NCBI GenBank assembly: GCA_001574975.1
Contig: KQ965863.1
Coordinates: 68,111 to 118,362, forward strand
DNA length: 50,252 nt
Source of the DNA: Gonapodya prolifera JEL478
Lineage: Eukaryota; Monoblepharomycota; Monoblepharidomycetes; Monoblepharidales; Gonapodyaceae
Reading direction: 5' to 3'
Shown here: piece by piece, positions 1-11,463 of the stretch
How positions within the stretch are numbered: the first letter of the stretch is position 1
Layout of the letters: every line of letters begins with the position of its first letter
Translations under genes and position numbers: made by a program
Notes under the pieces: generated by a model
Told to the model about the DNA's origin: nothing
Seen by the model: only the letters and a program-made list of their open reading frames with translations
The model's database searches: none

Positions 1-1395
1 CGGTCCTGAGACTCAGACGACATGATGTGTAGACGCTAGTGCAGAGGTGAACGAGACTCTTAATCTGTTCGAAACGGGAGTGCACAAGCGTCAAAACGAT
101 TGGAGAGTCAAAGGCGAAATCAGATTAGAGTACAAATGAGCTTAAGTACATCTGAATAAACATCATTTATCTCCAATTATCTTCGCCACTAATTCAGTGT
201 TCCATGAACGGTAGAACTCCAAATCGGCAGAACATTCAACACCAGCTACCGCGATTTGAGCTACGTGTAATTTTCCCCCTTTGAAGTCGCTGGAAAGAGA
301 GCAATTGTCTGGAGAGTGTGGGAAAGAAATACCAGAGCATTTGACCCATTAGCATTCCAACAAAAAAGAGCTGTGACTCGCACACAATATCAAAGTTTGA
401 AGATTGAACGTTCGTCTCACGTCTTGTTTTACAGCTTAGTACTATGATGCCACGCTTACTACTCGAGCGAGAATGGCAGATGCGACACCTCCAAAAAGAA
501 TAGAAATCCACATATTGCCTCGTCCGTCCATCGTCAAGTTTAAGTCATCCATTCGACTCATGTTCGTCCATAAATAAAGGAGTAAAGTTACGTTCAATAA
601 ATGAGTTCCATCAAAGAGCAGCCCAAACCGTCTCCGGCGCGGATCTGGTCCGCGACAAAGTCGGTCTGCACTGGCATTCGAATGGGCGAATTTGGGATAT
701 GAACCCTCAATCGTCCGTAAATCTTCCAAGATGGCCACGAGGCATTGAAAGAAAGGTGAATCTAAGGTCTAAATAGAATAAATATAGAGTTGTTCGGCGT
801 TTCAAGTAAAAATACGTTCCAAGATTCCTCCCCGTCCTGCCACCAAAATCACGGCCTACAGATTGGAATACAATGGTCCATTGAATACTCTCCCAAAAGT
901 CTCTCTATTTTTCTTTCCTCACCTGAACGCATGGTGGGGCACATCGAACACATGTGCAAGTCGGACTCCAATTATCTCATTCATAATCACAATTTTAAAC
1001 ACGTCCACATTAGGGGTGGAGAATCGACACGATTCACGCCAGTGAATTTATGTAACTTCCACTCCCAATCCAACATCCTGCAGCGCCGCGCCGCAACCCA
1101 CGAAACCCACTCGCTCGGGTGCAAGTAGCATACGGGCGCCAAAAAAAATGATTAAGGGAAGAGAAGAGAAGGAAAGGAAGGACGCCGATTCAAGAGGCAA
1201 ATCGTGGTTCCTCTGTGCCAATCCTCTAAGTAACGCACGTTTAATCCACGATCAGCAAGCACCGAACCCAGATTCCAAGGTGAAAACGTCTACGGGAGCA
1301 CCGACCCCAATTCGAAGGAGAGGATACAGATAATTCAGGTTCACCCCCAGCGTGCACTTCGCACGCCACTCGCGACCTGCAAAAATACTTCCGTC
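1..1395. other. No confident gene; intergenic
   Basis: I see no intact gene here. Reading frames on the minus strand at about 236-738 contain hydrophobic stretches that could be exons of a small membrane protein. They carry no recognisable domain and no consistent splice pattern, so I do not call them. Confidence 0.4.
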
Positions 1396-1690
1396 AACCA
1401 AACTCAACCTCACAATCACGGTTTTTAACTCCTTGATGACTTTGGCTTTGGCGTCGTCCTTGTACTTCTCGAGCTTCACGTTGAATTGCGTCTTTTGGGT
1501 GTATTTTTCTTCACACTTTTGTGTCCGACATCAAGAACAAACGAAGAGTGGGAGAGAAAGAGTCAGTCATACACACGAGCGCAAGAAAGGGGAGCGAAAC
1601 CGGCTCACGTCAACGTCAGGTGCAGCTGCTGCCGTGGCGGCTCCTGCAGCAGGGGGCGTGGTGGCGGAGAGATGTGGAATGGCGTGATCG
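1396..1690 (-). pseudogene. Fragment of mitochondrial ribosomal protein bL12m (copy 1)
   Basis: On the minus strand an Ala/Pro-rich hinge (about 1690-1608) ends at a GTGAGC donor. After an intron of about 120 nt (to about 1490) the frame resumes with the start of the L7/L12 C-terminal domain (TQFNVKLEKYKDDAKAKVIK). In bL12 proteins this domain stimulates translation factors on the ribosome stalk. The similarity stops after about 32 residues at LSLV, where a full gene would continue with the rest of the domain. The N-terminal dimerisation helices are also absent. A second fragment with the same end point lies at 21850-22500. This is a truncated, probably dead copy; the functional gene is presumably elsewhere. 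Confidence 0.65.
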
Positions 1691-1699
1691 GGATGACAA

Positions 1700-2039
1700 A
1701 GCTGTGACAATACGTAATCAAATCCTCAATGTGCACTGCTACGTCCACACTATTGGGAGTTGGGCGGGAACGGAGGCCATGCCAAACGTGGCGAGAAAAC
1801 GTCATGCATGCGTGAGAAGCTTCCTAATAACAGCTCCTTTGACGTGGCTTCATTGGGGCACAAGATACCCCAGGCAATGTTGCGAAGGAACAAGCCGTGT
1901 GGGGTGGGACCGAATACCAATGATAATGTGATATGGTAGGATTCCGCCTTGGTCGTGACGCAGTGCAAATAAAAAAGGTAGCGCAAGTAGTTGCAACTGA
2001 CTTCAAGGTAATTGCCGCTCCACCACTCTTTTACTGTGG
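1700..2039. other. Intergenic
   Basis: Nothing recognisable. Around 2078-2098 a ten-base unit (TCATCTCTCG) is repeated twice in tandem. Confidence 0.4.
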
Positions 2040-2281
2040 CATCACATATGTTGCATTTGTAACATGGTTCTGGCGTCATCTCTCGTCATCTCTCGTAGTG
2101 CAAACGCGAATGCCACCTTGGCCTTGAAGCGTTGCAGCGAGCGCAGTGAGATTCCGGGCACATCAGCCCCGAAATTCTGCCTGAGAAGTTAAAGAATCTC
2201 TTCCTCAGAATAGTCATCCCGAATCAGTTCACGGAGCTTTTCCTCAGAGATGTACGCCGAGATCCACGCTGCATTCGCCAT
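2040..2281 (-). pseudogene. Decayed N-terminus of an integrase-type transposon protein
   Basis: From an ATG at 2281 the minus strand encodes a helix-rich, helix-turn-helix-like stretch (SEEKLRELIRDDYSEEEIL, then a TAA, then GADVPGISLRSLQRF). It continues in frame for about 25 more residues before a second stop. The pattern resembles the N-terminal DNA-binding region of integrase-core-domain proteins that are multicopy in many fungi; this assignment is from memory of the family. The in-frame stop and the missing catalytic core make it a remnant. It could instead be an unrelated HTH fragment. Confidence 0.4.
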
Positions 2282-2460
2282 GGTGAGAAACAACGGAGGC
2301 GTTGGAGAACAGATCTCGGAGGACCGCCGGAGTTGTGAACTCCGCTGCAAAGCCAGGCGGTGTTGATCACTGATCAGGAGGCAATGGTGAGGCTACACAG
2401 TACCACCAAACTTTTATTCCAGCAACGGAGGAACGATTTTTTTCGAACTTTGAACCCCTT

Positions 2461-2500
2461 TTTATTCGAAATTTGATACCTGTAATAAATTTCGAATAAA
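2461..2500. repeat. 14-bp perfect inverted repeat (hairpin)
   Basis: TTTATTCGAAATTT at 2461-2474 is followed after a 12-nt spacer by its exact reverse complement at 2487-2500. It lies in a strongly AT-rich patch (about 2440-2550) unlike its surroundings. It could form a stable hairpin in DNA or RNA. I see no coding context. Confidence 0.8.
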
Positions 2501-2866
2501 TTTTGAATTAAAATTGGAATAAAAACATGAATAAATTTGCTGTTTTCAGGTGGCGGAAAAGCAACGGTATAACGAACTAAGAATTCCGTTAACTGCGAAG
2601 AGACGTGGGACCTGGGGGCCACAACTTATGGGTTGTGGAAAAATATGCGTCGCTTGAGGAGGAGGTGTGAGTATTTAAAAGTATGAAAGAGTTTCGATTG
2701 GGTTTGGGAAAAGGAGATGAAGACACCAGAAAATGGAAGCAGCAAATGGTGAAGGCAACGGGGCGGAGCGATGAAAAGAGTGGCACGCCAAGTGCGAGGA
2801 CAGACACAGCAGGAGAGAAAAGAGCGTGACAGAGCGACACAGTGATGAAAAGGAAGAACGTTGCAC

Positions 2867-4045
2867 ATGTCCGTAGCAGAGTTCTTCCGGAGAATTGAAC
2901 CGGAGACAGTTAAGCCTGCATTTAGAGGAGAGACGCTGCGCACAATCGGACATCGAGCGAGAACTGCGCTGTCTGGAGACTGGCGGTGGATGGAGACAGC
3001 GAAGCGCATGTCCGCAACGGGAGTCAACGGAGCAGTGACAGACAAGGCCATCGATTCGCCCACAGCCGCGCTCACTCGCAAACGACACAGCGTCGATCTC
3101 AACTCCTCCGATGATGGTGTCGTCGTGGACGGAAATCGAAAGCTCCGCCGCGGGAGGAGTGATACAAGCCCACAGACACCGTCGCTCCTTCCCATCCCGA
3201 AACCACCACAATCCAACAAGCGGGGGCCGCAAAAGCCGCCCGTTCCTTCCCACCTTGCAAAATTTGTCCCACCTCGGTCATCGCCGCTTCGTAAAGCCGT
3301 GCAGCTGGATCCGTCGAGGTTACCTGTCAGACATGTCGACATCGCTGCAGGGACGGCAGACGACCACCCGGTATCTCCACTCTCACAAACCCCGCAGAAG
3401 AAAGCAAAGGAAGACGATGAAGAGAGTAGTTTCACCCTCCCGCCTTCCATTCCGGCGCACATGCGCCCCATAGTCGACGAGGACATACAACTTATCGAGC
3501 AGCGGGCTTCCGAGCGTCAATCCGCCACCCTCTCTGCATCCGCGCAAATCTCACAGGGTGGTCCGAGCGAAACTTCGGAGGATGCTGCGTCTTCTGAGAC
3601 CGAGGAAGCAGGGAAGTGGAGTACACTAATGTCTCGAGCGCGGGACACCCTCGCAACGCAGATTGGCTTGACTCTGGAGGCGATTCGCGACATGATGCCC
3701 ACTAAAACGTCTAAATCTAGGAAGAGGATGGAGCCTCCAGTCGAACCTCCTCTTCCGTCGTCTTCGTCGCATGCACTTGTCACGTATGTCAGCACATTTA
3801 CACCACCAATACCCACCACGCTGCCACCCTCCCCACCACACACTCACACACCCACCACTTCCCCTTCCACTTCCACACCCACGTTCGACCCCCTCTCTTT
3901 CCTCTCCCCCTCCCTCACCACCTCTACGCAACCCCTAACCTCCGCCCAACTCAGAGAAGAAGCCGACGAGCTTCGACGCAGACTGCACGTACTGCCGGGG
4001 TACGAAGCAGTGGTGAAGAACTCTAAGCGGAGGAGGGTTGGGTAG
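2867..4045 (+). CDS. Hypothetical disordered, probably nuclear protein
   Basis: A single-exon frame of 392 residues starts at ATG 2867; an in-frame stop (TGA 2846) lies upstream. I do not recognise a domain. The protein opens with a short structured-looking stretch (MSVAEFFRRIEPETVKPAFR). Most of it is Ser/Pro/Thr-rich and disordered, with basic patches. A proline/threonine-rich run near residues 310-355 is followed by a predicted helix (LREEADELRRRLHVLPGYE) and a basic C-terminus ending KNSKRRRVG, which looks like a nuclear localisation signal. The long overlapping minus-strand frame at 2626-3486 has shadow-like composition. A nuclear scaffold or regulator is possible, but no function can be assigned. 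Confidence 0.6.
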   Translation: MSVAEFFRRIEPETVKPAFRGETLRTIGHRARTALSGDWRWMETAKRMSATGVNGAVTDKAIDSPTAALTRKRHSVDLNSSDDGVVVDGNRKLRRGRSDTSPQTPSLLPIPKPPQSNKRGPQKPPVPSHLAKFVPPRSSPLRKAVQLDPSRLPVRHVDIAAGTADDHPVSPLSQTPQKKAKEDDEESSFTLPPSIPAHMRPIVDEDIQLIEQRASERQSATLSASAQISQGGPSETSEDAASSETEEAGKWSTLMSRARDTLATQIGLTLEAIRDMMPTKTSKSRKRMEPPVEPPLPSSSSHALVTYVSTFTPPIPTTLPPSPPHTHTPTTSPSTSTPTFDPLSFLSPSLTTSTQPLTSAQLREEADELRRRLHVLPGYEAVVKNSKRRRVG

Positions 4046-4509
4046 GGGTTGTGGTTGGGAACTTCGGTGATAATTTTGGGTGGCGTTTAGTTTCGGACTC
4101 CAGGCTGGTTGTTTTGCACGTAAATCTTGCAATTGTATTCCATAGATGAATTGATCTTATTTCGCATAATGACAAATTCAAGCGAACAGGACATCCGCAC
4201 ATTTCCAGAGACACCCTGACATGTGTGGTTGCCCCAAAAGGACTGAAATGCACGTATGGATCGACAAAATAAGTGAAAAAATACCAAGTTTATGAAACAG
4301 TAAACACCATAGAAATCACTTCCTATCTACGTCAGGTTGAGGCAACCTAGTGCTTGAATACCCAACTGAGTTCGCCTGGTGCGCCAAGTACGTGGTCAGA
4401 TCGAAGTACTAAGTTCAAATAGAGGTTAATTGGAGTGCCTTTTGGAGTGCCTTTAGCATCCCAGCGCCATTTGGTTTTGTTTATTTTCTACGTTTTCAAC
4501 GTTGAAATA
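4046..4509. other. Intergenic between convergent genes
   Basis: This is the 3' space shared by the plus-strand gene ending at 4045 and the minus-strand F-box gene ending at 4510. It holds a short tandem duplication (TTGGAGTGCCTTT twice, about 4430-4453). No gene is visible. Confidence 0.5.
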
Positions 4510-5936
4510 TCAAACCATCTGCTTTGATCTTGCCACTTCTGTTCTTTGGTCCTCTGTGTCATTCCATACGTGGTACCCTCCAGCTAAGGCGCATTTCAAG
4601 GTGATTAATGGGTCTGGGGCAAAATGAGTAACACTCAAGCGTTCTGACCGAGTTTTTTTGAGATAGAGAAGTCGGAACACATCTGTTGACCAGAAGTTCT
4701 CACCGAGAATAGTGATGGCAACAGATGTACACATTTCCAGGAGCCTAAACAGTGCAAATACTGTGGGAGCGCTTTGATCAACATCCATAGCATGCTGGTC
4801 CAAATCTTTCTCTGAACAACTGGTCAGATCTGAGAAGCGCACTGCATATTCCCCAGAATACCAGATTTCGATGAGTCGCAACTGAGGGAAAGCACCATCG
4901 CAGATAGCTTTAGTAAGGGCTTCAACGGAGTCTATGGAAATCCCATGAGCATATCCAAAACCGAGTGCCTCAATGTTTTGATGTCCGCATTGTGTGGCTT
5001 GTGCACAAAACTCCGCCAAGTCCGCTCCATCATTTGATCCTTCATATTCACGTACATTCGGAAACAAGTGAAGCACTTCCATGGGTGCGTCGTGGAGACT
5101 GACGAATGGGGCCCGAAGAAGCTTTAAAACATGTGACTGATCATTTTTGGATTTAGCGATGACAGCAGACATGGATCTCCATTTCGTGAAAGATTACCCG
5201 ACATTTACCTTCTTCAATAAGTATTCTTTAAAAGGCTTCCGGATTTGATTCATATCAATGTCATCAAACACGAATTCAACCATATCCAAAATGTTCGCCA
5301 ATTCGATGGTCCAAGACATCGGAAGTTGGCCCGCAACAAATGTAAGACGGTGGAACTTCACATCACAAAATGGTAGCGCATAATGTAGGGCCGCTCGGAT
5401 CGATGTCACGACTTCTTCTGGGGATGTGTCGTCCAGACCCTCTCTGTTGAGTTCAAGTTGACTTCTGAGGCAAAACGAACTCCAAGACGCCTCGGCCGGG
5501 GTTTCCAGAGAAACCCTTAAGATTTTCTTTCGTAATTCGGATGCTTTGGCGATTTGATTGTCCCGATTCAGGTCGCTTTCCTCCCCAAAAAGTCTCAATG
5601 CACCAATCGTTTCGAGAAGAGGGTTCCAATGAATCGAGATAGAAACACAAACAGTAGAGGCTTCAGATTTGTGTGAGTATGCGAATCGGGAAGAGCGGTG
5701 TATCATATCATCGAACCTTTAACGATGGTGGACTGCAATGCCCGAAATCGTCGGCAGACCAGCGGAATGTGGGTATAGAAAGCCTTTCGGTTCGCGAGGA
5801 GAACGAGGACGCGGAGTGCGATTTCGTCTGGGAGCTCATCCATTGGGTTTCGACTCTTCGGCAGTCCCAGTGTCCCCTCGAAGATGTTGAAACAGAATTT
5901 CAGCCGTGACCTAATCCTGAGAAGCATCAATGGCAA
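4510..5936 (-). CDS. F-box protein
   Basis: Three exons (5936-5717, 5660-5209, 5136-4510) join in frame to 432 residues. The introns are 56 nt (donor GTTCGA, acceptor CTGAAG) and 72 nt (GTAAAT to GATCAG). Residues about 30-70 form an F-box (NPMDELPDEIALRVLVLLA followed by VCRRFRAL), the Skp1-binding module of SCF ubiquitin ligases. The remainder has leucine-rich, repeat-like spacing (for example VLHLFPNVREYE and FPQLRLIEIWYSGEY) and would be the substrate-recognition part. The start could instead be the internal Met just before DELPDEI. The substrate is unknown. Expected site of action is cytosol or nucleus with Skp1 and cullin. Confidence 0.8.
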
Positions 5937-6202
5937 CCAAATAATTTCGCACTGGTAGTCCTAGATGGGACCATAAACATTAATGTCCAATTGATTTCAT
6001 TACAGCAGGTGCCAGTTGGTTGCGCCCCCACGGAATGCACGTCTGATATACACAAAAAATATCCACGCGATAAATCACTTTGTCTTTACGTAGGTCGTAG
6101 ATCGAGAGTATACACAAGACACATCTACAGCGTACGTCCCATCGTTCAATCACAATGCCCTCCTGGTGCCTTCCCTCCACCCACCCGTCCGCTCTGCTCA
6201 CA

Positions 6203-9200
6203 TCACGACTGATTCGCATACTGATTCTGCATCGACCGGTACGCCATATCCCGCATCATCTGCTCCCGAATGTCCATCTCCGTCACCGGCCGCTCCATGC
6301 CGTATGCCCGCTCGGGGCTGTGCACCTCCCGCATCTCCATCTGGGGCGACGTTGACGTCGCCGCGTACCCGCCCTCTGCCTGCGCGTGCCAGACCCCAGA
6401 CTGCCGCCTCGAACGGTGAGAGGGATTTCGCGAGGGCGTGCGTGTGCTTGCCTGGGGATGACTGTACGCGTACTCCTGCCCACCGGGGGGCGACGTGTTC
6501 CTGTTCCTGGTCGCCGCCGCCTCGGCCTGAGCGGCATCCTCCTGCTCTTGTCGCTGCTGAACGACGGACCGGCGCGACTGGCTCTGGCGCGATCGTGAAC
6601 GTTTCTGCTCCCGCCGGAGCCACATGTCGAGCTGGGCCTCTTCGGGCGACATCGGCCCCGCTGCTGCTGCTGCGGCGGCGGCGGCTTGCTGATACTGCCA
6701 CTCGGCGGTGCGTTGCTCGGGAGATGCGGGCGAGAAGACCCCCCGACCCTGTGACGCCATTTCCGGGGATGTGACGCCCCGACCGCGCACGGCCGACTCG
6801 CTCTCCCGTCTTCGTGGCGCTTCGAACCTGTTCGACCGCACGAGAGAGGCTTGGTCCGACGTCTCGCTCGCGATCGCGTGGAGCGACTGCGGTACCGATT
6901 GGGTTGAGCGTGGGATGGAGCCTCCCGTGTTTGTGCTCTGCTGACGGATGAGACGTTCGGATAGCACCCGGGTAGTTGTGTTGGGAGTGGCGGATTCGAT
7001 CCGGGGGAGTGGGTTGGACGGTGGCAAGTCGTGAGTTTCGGAGACGAGGTTGGGGAAGCGGATGCAGTCGCTGTAGTGCACGAGCACAGTGGGTGGCGGG
7101 GAACGATCATGAGTGAGAGTTTGCGGGGACGGCACGTGCTTGGAGAATCTAGTACGAGCACGAGCACTCACAGAGGCGCGATCCCGACCTGGTCTGTCTC
7201 CATGCAGTGCACGAGACACCAACCGTCTCGGAACATTGTTCGGAGTTCGACGAGCTGGTGAGGTGGGGGTTGTTTGTTAGATCGTGATCCACACATGGCG
7301 AGACAAAAGTGTAAGTACCTGACCAGGGAACAGCTCGATCTCGTCAATCGCAGACGGGTTATGCTAGAGACCCGACGGGCAGCGTGGGGTAACATGAGTG
7401 TGAAACTGAACTCCAAGCTCCAAAACCCAACAAGAACTCGACAGCGTACCTTTTGCGAAACAATCAAAGGCGTGGACCCTCCCGTATGGAACTCAAGGAA
7501 GGCGTCGTCTTTGTCGCCGGCCTTTATGGAGTATATTTGGAAGATTGGATGCGGCTGGGAGGTGGTGGAGGCGGTTTTACATTCAGTCAAGGAGTTATAT
7601 AACAGGGCTAGACCAATCGGAAGACGAACCTTTCCAGTGCGTTCACGGCTGGAGACTACGTGATGCGAATGCAATCGAGCCAATCAGCGATCGTCTTCCC
7701 CGCCAACCAGTTAAGCGCCCCAACTCAAACTCACTCTGCCTCCTCCTCTCTATCCACAACTTCAACTTGGGCGTCCACCCGACACCTCCAATCAGCAGAC
7801 CCAAACACAGCAACAACACGGCAACCGCCGCGATCAAGTACATCCCCACTTTAGGCGCCTGGTCGCTCGGTGTGGATTTGATCTTGGCAATAGACGCGTT
7901 GACGGACGCCGGAAAGGTCAGTTGATCGACCATGTGCGCGACACCGTTGGAAAGGAGGATGGTGCGGACGATGGGGACGGTGCCGAAGAAGAGTGCGGAG
8001 GGAGAACGGGTTGTGGAGAAGGTTTCGTTGGCCAGGAGGGTGGGCAGGCGGGAGGATATGTCGTCGGTGGTGTAGCGGAGGCCCAGTATGACTGATGGGT
8101 GGGTGCCGTGATTTGTGAAGACACGTTCGCAGAAGGGACGGGGATATTGAAATACGACGTACCGTTGTACTGAATCACCTTGAGAAGCACGTTATTCCGT
8201 TCCGTGTCGTCCCCGAACGCGTCGTTGATGATGGCGCGGGCGGCGTCCATGGCGGTGTTGGTGGGCATGAGGCTGGCAAAATAAAGCGGGTTTGAGAAAG
8301 AGCGACATTGAATATTGGTCCACCAAAGGGAGCAAAGCAAGGGAGCAATAGCGCAAGGATAGGAAGGTAGAACTGGAACTCACACGGTGACGGGAACCTG
8401 CGCCTCGATGACGTCCGTAAAGTTGATCGCGCCGACGAATTTCGTGAAGTCAGACAGGGTGTTGGGAGTGATGTTCTTGGCTTGGGGGATCTACAGGGCA
8501 TATTACATGAGGATTTCTAAAGGTTATCTCTCGCAATCGCTCATGCAAAAAGGAATTGGCCTCGCTACGCTCGGAGGGGTCGGTCTTGCGTGCTTCGCAC
8601 TCCAGAGTCCAGACATCACTCAAATACGTACCAGCGGCAATTGCAAACTCGTCAAATTGGTAAGTCCCAGAGTCTGCGACAGTGAGATCGGCGCGAGCAA
8701 GCCCTCGCTCACGAGATGCAGAATTCCATCGTCGCAAGGAAAGGTCCCTACGATTTTGGACTCCCACCAGGTGGCCAATCCGAAGACGAGCGAGTTGTCC
8801 TGTTTTGTCACACGGATCACCTGTGGTGTGATTTGGCTGGCGTTTGTGGGACCGTTTGCGGTGAGACGAGTGGGCAGGTAGAACACGTCCGGTTTGGACG
8901 CGAGGTAGTTGGCGTCGAGGATGATGTCGGAAGTATGGTATCGGCCAAACTCTTCCAACAGGGGCGAAAACGCCGCGATTGAGATGACGCCAAAGATCTT
9001 GTTGAACGCGTCGTCTGTTGGTGCGAAGAATGTCTTTTTTGTCGCGTTTGAATTGACGTATTTCACGATATCGAGACCGCCAAAGATTCCATTCGGGTCG
9101 AGTGCCTGCAGCGCGACGCTGAGCGGGTACGTGCCCTTGAGCGAGGAGATTGTCTGAACGATTCCAGCGGAGTGCGCGGGCGGAGTGTGGCAAAGTGCGA

Positions 9201-9237
9201 CGAGCGCCGCGATGATTGCGATGGCGAGAGCACGCAT
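6203..9237 (-). CDS. Fasciclin (FAS1 x2) - transmembrane - SH3 protein
   Basis: I join eight exons: 9237-8632, 8490-8384, 8272-8163, 8091-7660, 7607-7450, 7363-7319, 7254-7172 and 7070-6203. All splice phases agree and give 802 residues. The start at 9237 opens a signal peptide (MRALAIAIIAALVALCHT). Two FAS1 domains follow, with motifs such as TFFAPTDDAF and HLVSEGLL in the first, and VLMPTNTAMDA, VILGLRY and NGVAHMVDQ in the second. A single span (YLIAAVAVLLLCLGLLIGG) and a basic stop-transfer segment come next. An SH3 domain is split over exons 5-8 (HNPSAIDEIELFPGQ, then LVELRTMFRDGWCLV, ending GIAPLDCI). The last about 280 residues are disordered and charged with a poly-Ala run. FAS1 domains mediate cell adhesion; SH3 binds proline-rich partners. 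I infer a plasma-membrane adhesion sensor. The weakest join is the 52-nt intron 7659-7608. Confidence 0.8.
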
Positions 9238-10119
9238 TCCGGCAGCGCGCGCGTGCGTGTGGATCGCGTGGAGTGGGAGAGTGCAGAGGTACTCGCTGGG
9301 AGAGAATCTACCGCCACATGGCGGCTCCCTCACTGCACATTCTCCGACACTCCGGACGTACTTGTTTTCCCATGCATACACTCAAATTATTATCAAGCAG
9401 AATACTTAAGAGATGCGTCGATCATCCCACAAGCGACACTTGAGTGGGTCAGTCCAATTAGACCCACGTTGGTGAGCGGAGCCTCTTTGAGGGCGGCACG
9501 CAGACTGAACCCGCGGACTTTCAATGAATGAAAAGAACTTCAGAAGTACGCTCGCAAAGACAAATAATTGTCTGTTCGTGATGGTAATCGGCTGATTGGT
9601 TGCCCACATCCTCACACGTCAAACAGCGCTGCTCGGCAAACTGACGCCGCCTGATCAGATGACGCGCCGCCTTGATCCTTGCCACGTTCAACGCTCTCCT
9701 CTACCTCACTCCAAATCCGACTGATACAAAGAGATGCAATCCGCAGCATGCGCGACACAGACGCATTTGGAGCGGGGGCTCCTTGCAATCTTCAAAATGC
9801 TATAACAACTTATCTTTTTCAACAAACGAGGTCGCCATCATGCATAAACAAGGTGTCCGGACTTGCAACGCATTCGTGCCAATGTGAAGGTACAATCAAG
9901 TGCAGTCACGCCAGAATACGGTGCCGGTCTCTTCAATTGGATCCAACCCCCATAGTCCAACTCAACATAACATCACAGGCATTGTGGAAGGGGGCGTAGG
10001 CAGCAGAATGGTATTAACATGAATACATAACAATCAACCTACGGATCTTCTTGGCAACCCAATTGCTAACCCATTCACTAAGATATCACGTCGTACCTCC
10101 TCTACTCGCCTCGCCAATT
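9238..10119. other. Intergenic
   Basis: This is the upstream region of the fasciclin-SH3 gene and the downstream side of the F-box locus. No coding or RNA feature is visible. Confidence 0.5.
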
Positions 10120-10929
10120 CTAGATCGTGCCTTGTTGAACACGGTGCTCATCGCGTCCTGTCGAAAACCCTTCATGGCGACCGCACATGAGTGCTCCGCA
10201 GTCAACACATGTCGTGCATCCGTTTCTTTCATCCACACAAGAAGCACAAAAAAAAAAAAAAAAAAAATCAGTGCACTCTGGCTCCCAACATAAGCGATTC
10301 TTTTCCCTGCGCTTTCCCTTGATCACAGGCAACGACCTCATCACCACATTGCTCACAAATGGTGGGGGTTATATTCTGCAATCGCGGGAACATTGTCTGG
10401 AGTGATCGCAGAGCCGACACCGACTCAGACTGAATCCAGCTTCCAAGCGTCCCTGTGAGATCAAGACAGCGCAAGGGAGAGTCTATATTCCAGCTGTCTC
10501 TTTCCGCCGCTTCCAAAACCAGGTCCGCGTACCCTGTCAAATCCACCTTGTACAACCCCGGAACGAGTGCCTCTCCGCCAAAGGCAGCTGCAGCGCAGCC
10601 ACCAACGTCCAAGTCGAAACAGCCGTCCCGCCAAATCTCACCTCCACGACCCCCGTTGCGGTGTGGCCCCTTGCTTTTGCGACCGAACGTCCGAGTGTGG
10701 GTGCAATCCACCTGGCAATCTGCGCCAGGGACGCTGCGTACTGCGCGTCGCGGAAATTCGGGGCCAGGTCGGAATAGTCCAGACGCTCCCAGACGGATGG
10801 GATGTGGACTATTCGGCGATTGGTGGTGGAGGTGGAGGAGAGGTGGACGATGGCGCCCACGGGGAGGAACAAGCAGATGACTTTGAGAGCCTCGAGGGGA
10901 ACCGCGGAGAGCGAGGCGGTGGGATTCAT
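10120..10929 (-). pseudogene. F-box protein with Cys-rich C-terminus, frame broken
   Basis: From ATG 10929 an F-box-like N-terminus is readable (VPLEALKVICLFLPVGAIVH, then PSVWERLDYSD). Leucine-rich text continues in a different frame (LYKVDLTGYADLVLEAAERD, RCLDLTGTLGSW). A Cys/His cluster with zinc-binding spacing spans two frames (CEQCGDEVVAC, then LCWEPEC, CASCVDERNGCTTCVDCG, MCGRH). An intron at the donor GTGGAG|GTGAGA with acceptor CTGCAG looks good but does not restore the frame. The 20-base A/T run at 10248-10267 lies inside the Cys cluster. Either indels or slippage errors broke the gene, or I have missed introns. If intact it would be an SCF substrate adaptor. Confidence 0.5.
10248..10267. 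repeat. A20 homopolymer
   Basis: Twenty consecutive A on the plus strand (T on the coding minus strand) lie between the two halves of the Cys-rich region of the F-box locus. It is prone to slippage in replication and sequencing, so the frame across it is uncertain. Confidence 0.9.
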
Positions 10930-11463
10930 CGTGGGTTTCGTGAGGGAGGACTGTCAATGTCCACATGGAGCCGAACGCTGTGGTCTGGAAGAACAACATG
11001 TCACTTGATAGAATGACTTCGCCGTTTCCGCTCCAAGCGCTACCTCGCGAGACAATCCTTCGCCTCGCGGAAGATATGACGCATCATCGCCTCGGCCTTC
11101 CGCCGTCGGCTCTCTTTTCTTCCATCTCCTCACCGACCCAAATTTCATGGCAGCGAGGAGCACAAAGAAGTTTTGGCAGCCCGAATAAGTCGCTCTTGGA
11201 AGAGACGAGACGATTTCCAACGGAAACCACCTTGGACGTGGTGCAAGTTCTTCTCAAAAACGAAACACCACTCCTCTGTGCGAAGCTTGTCGCCACGGAA
11301 ACCTTGCCCTGGTGACGGTCTTGCTGGACAGAGGCAGGGATCCCAACCTGGACCTCCACATTCAATCCGACTTGGACAGTGTCACATCGGAAGGGCCAGT
11401 ATTTTTGGCTGTAATCAAGTCATCAGGTCCGCTTGGTACTCCGATTGTCGCTAAGCACCTTTA

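Noticed and set aside
2626-3486. 286-residue open frame on the minus strand
   Set aside because: It is antisense to the 2867-4045 gene, has shadow-like Ser/Cys-rich composition and no domain.
6198-6701. 167-residue Arg/Gly/Ala-rich minus-strand frame
   Set aside because: It overlaps the last exon of the fasciclin-SH3 gene in another frame and has no domain.
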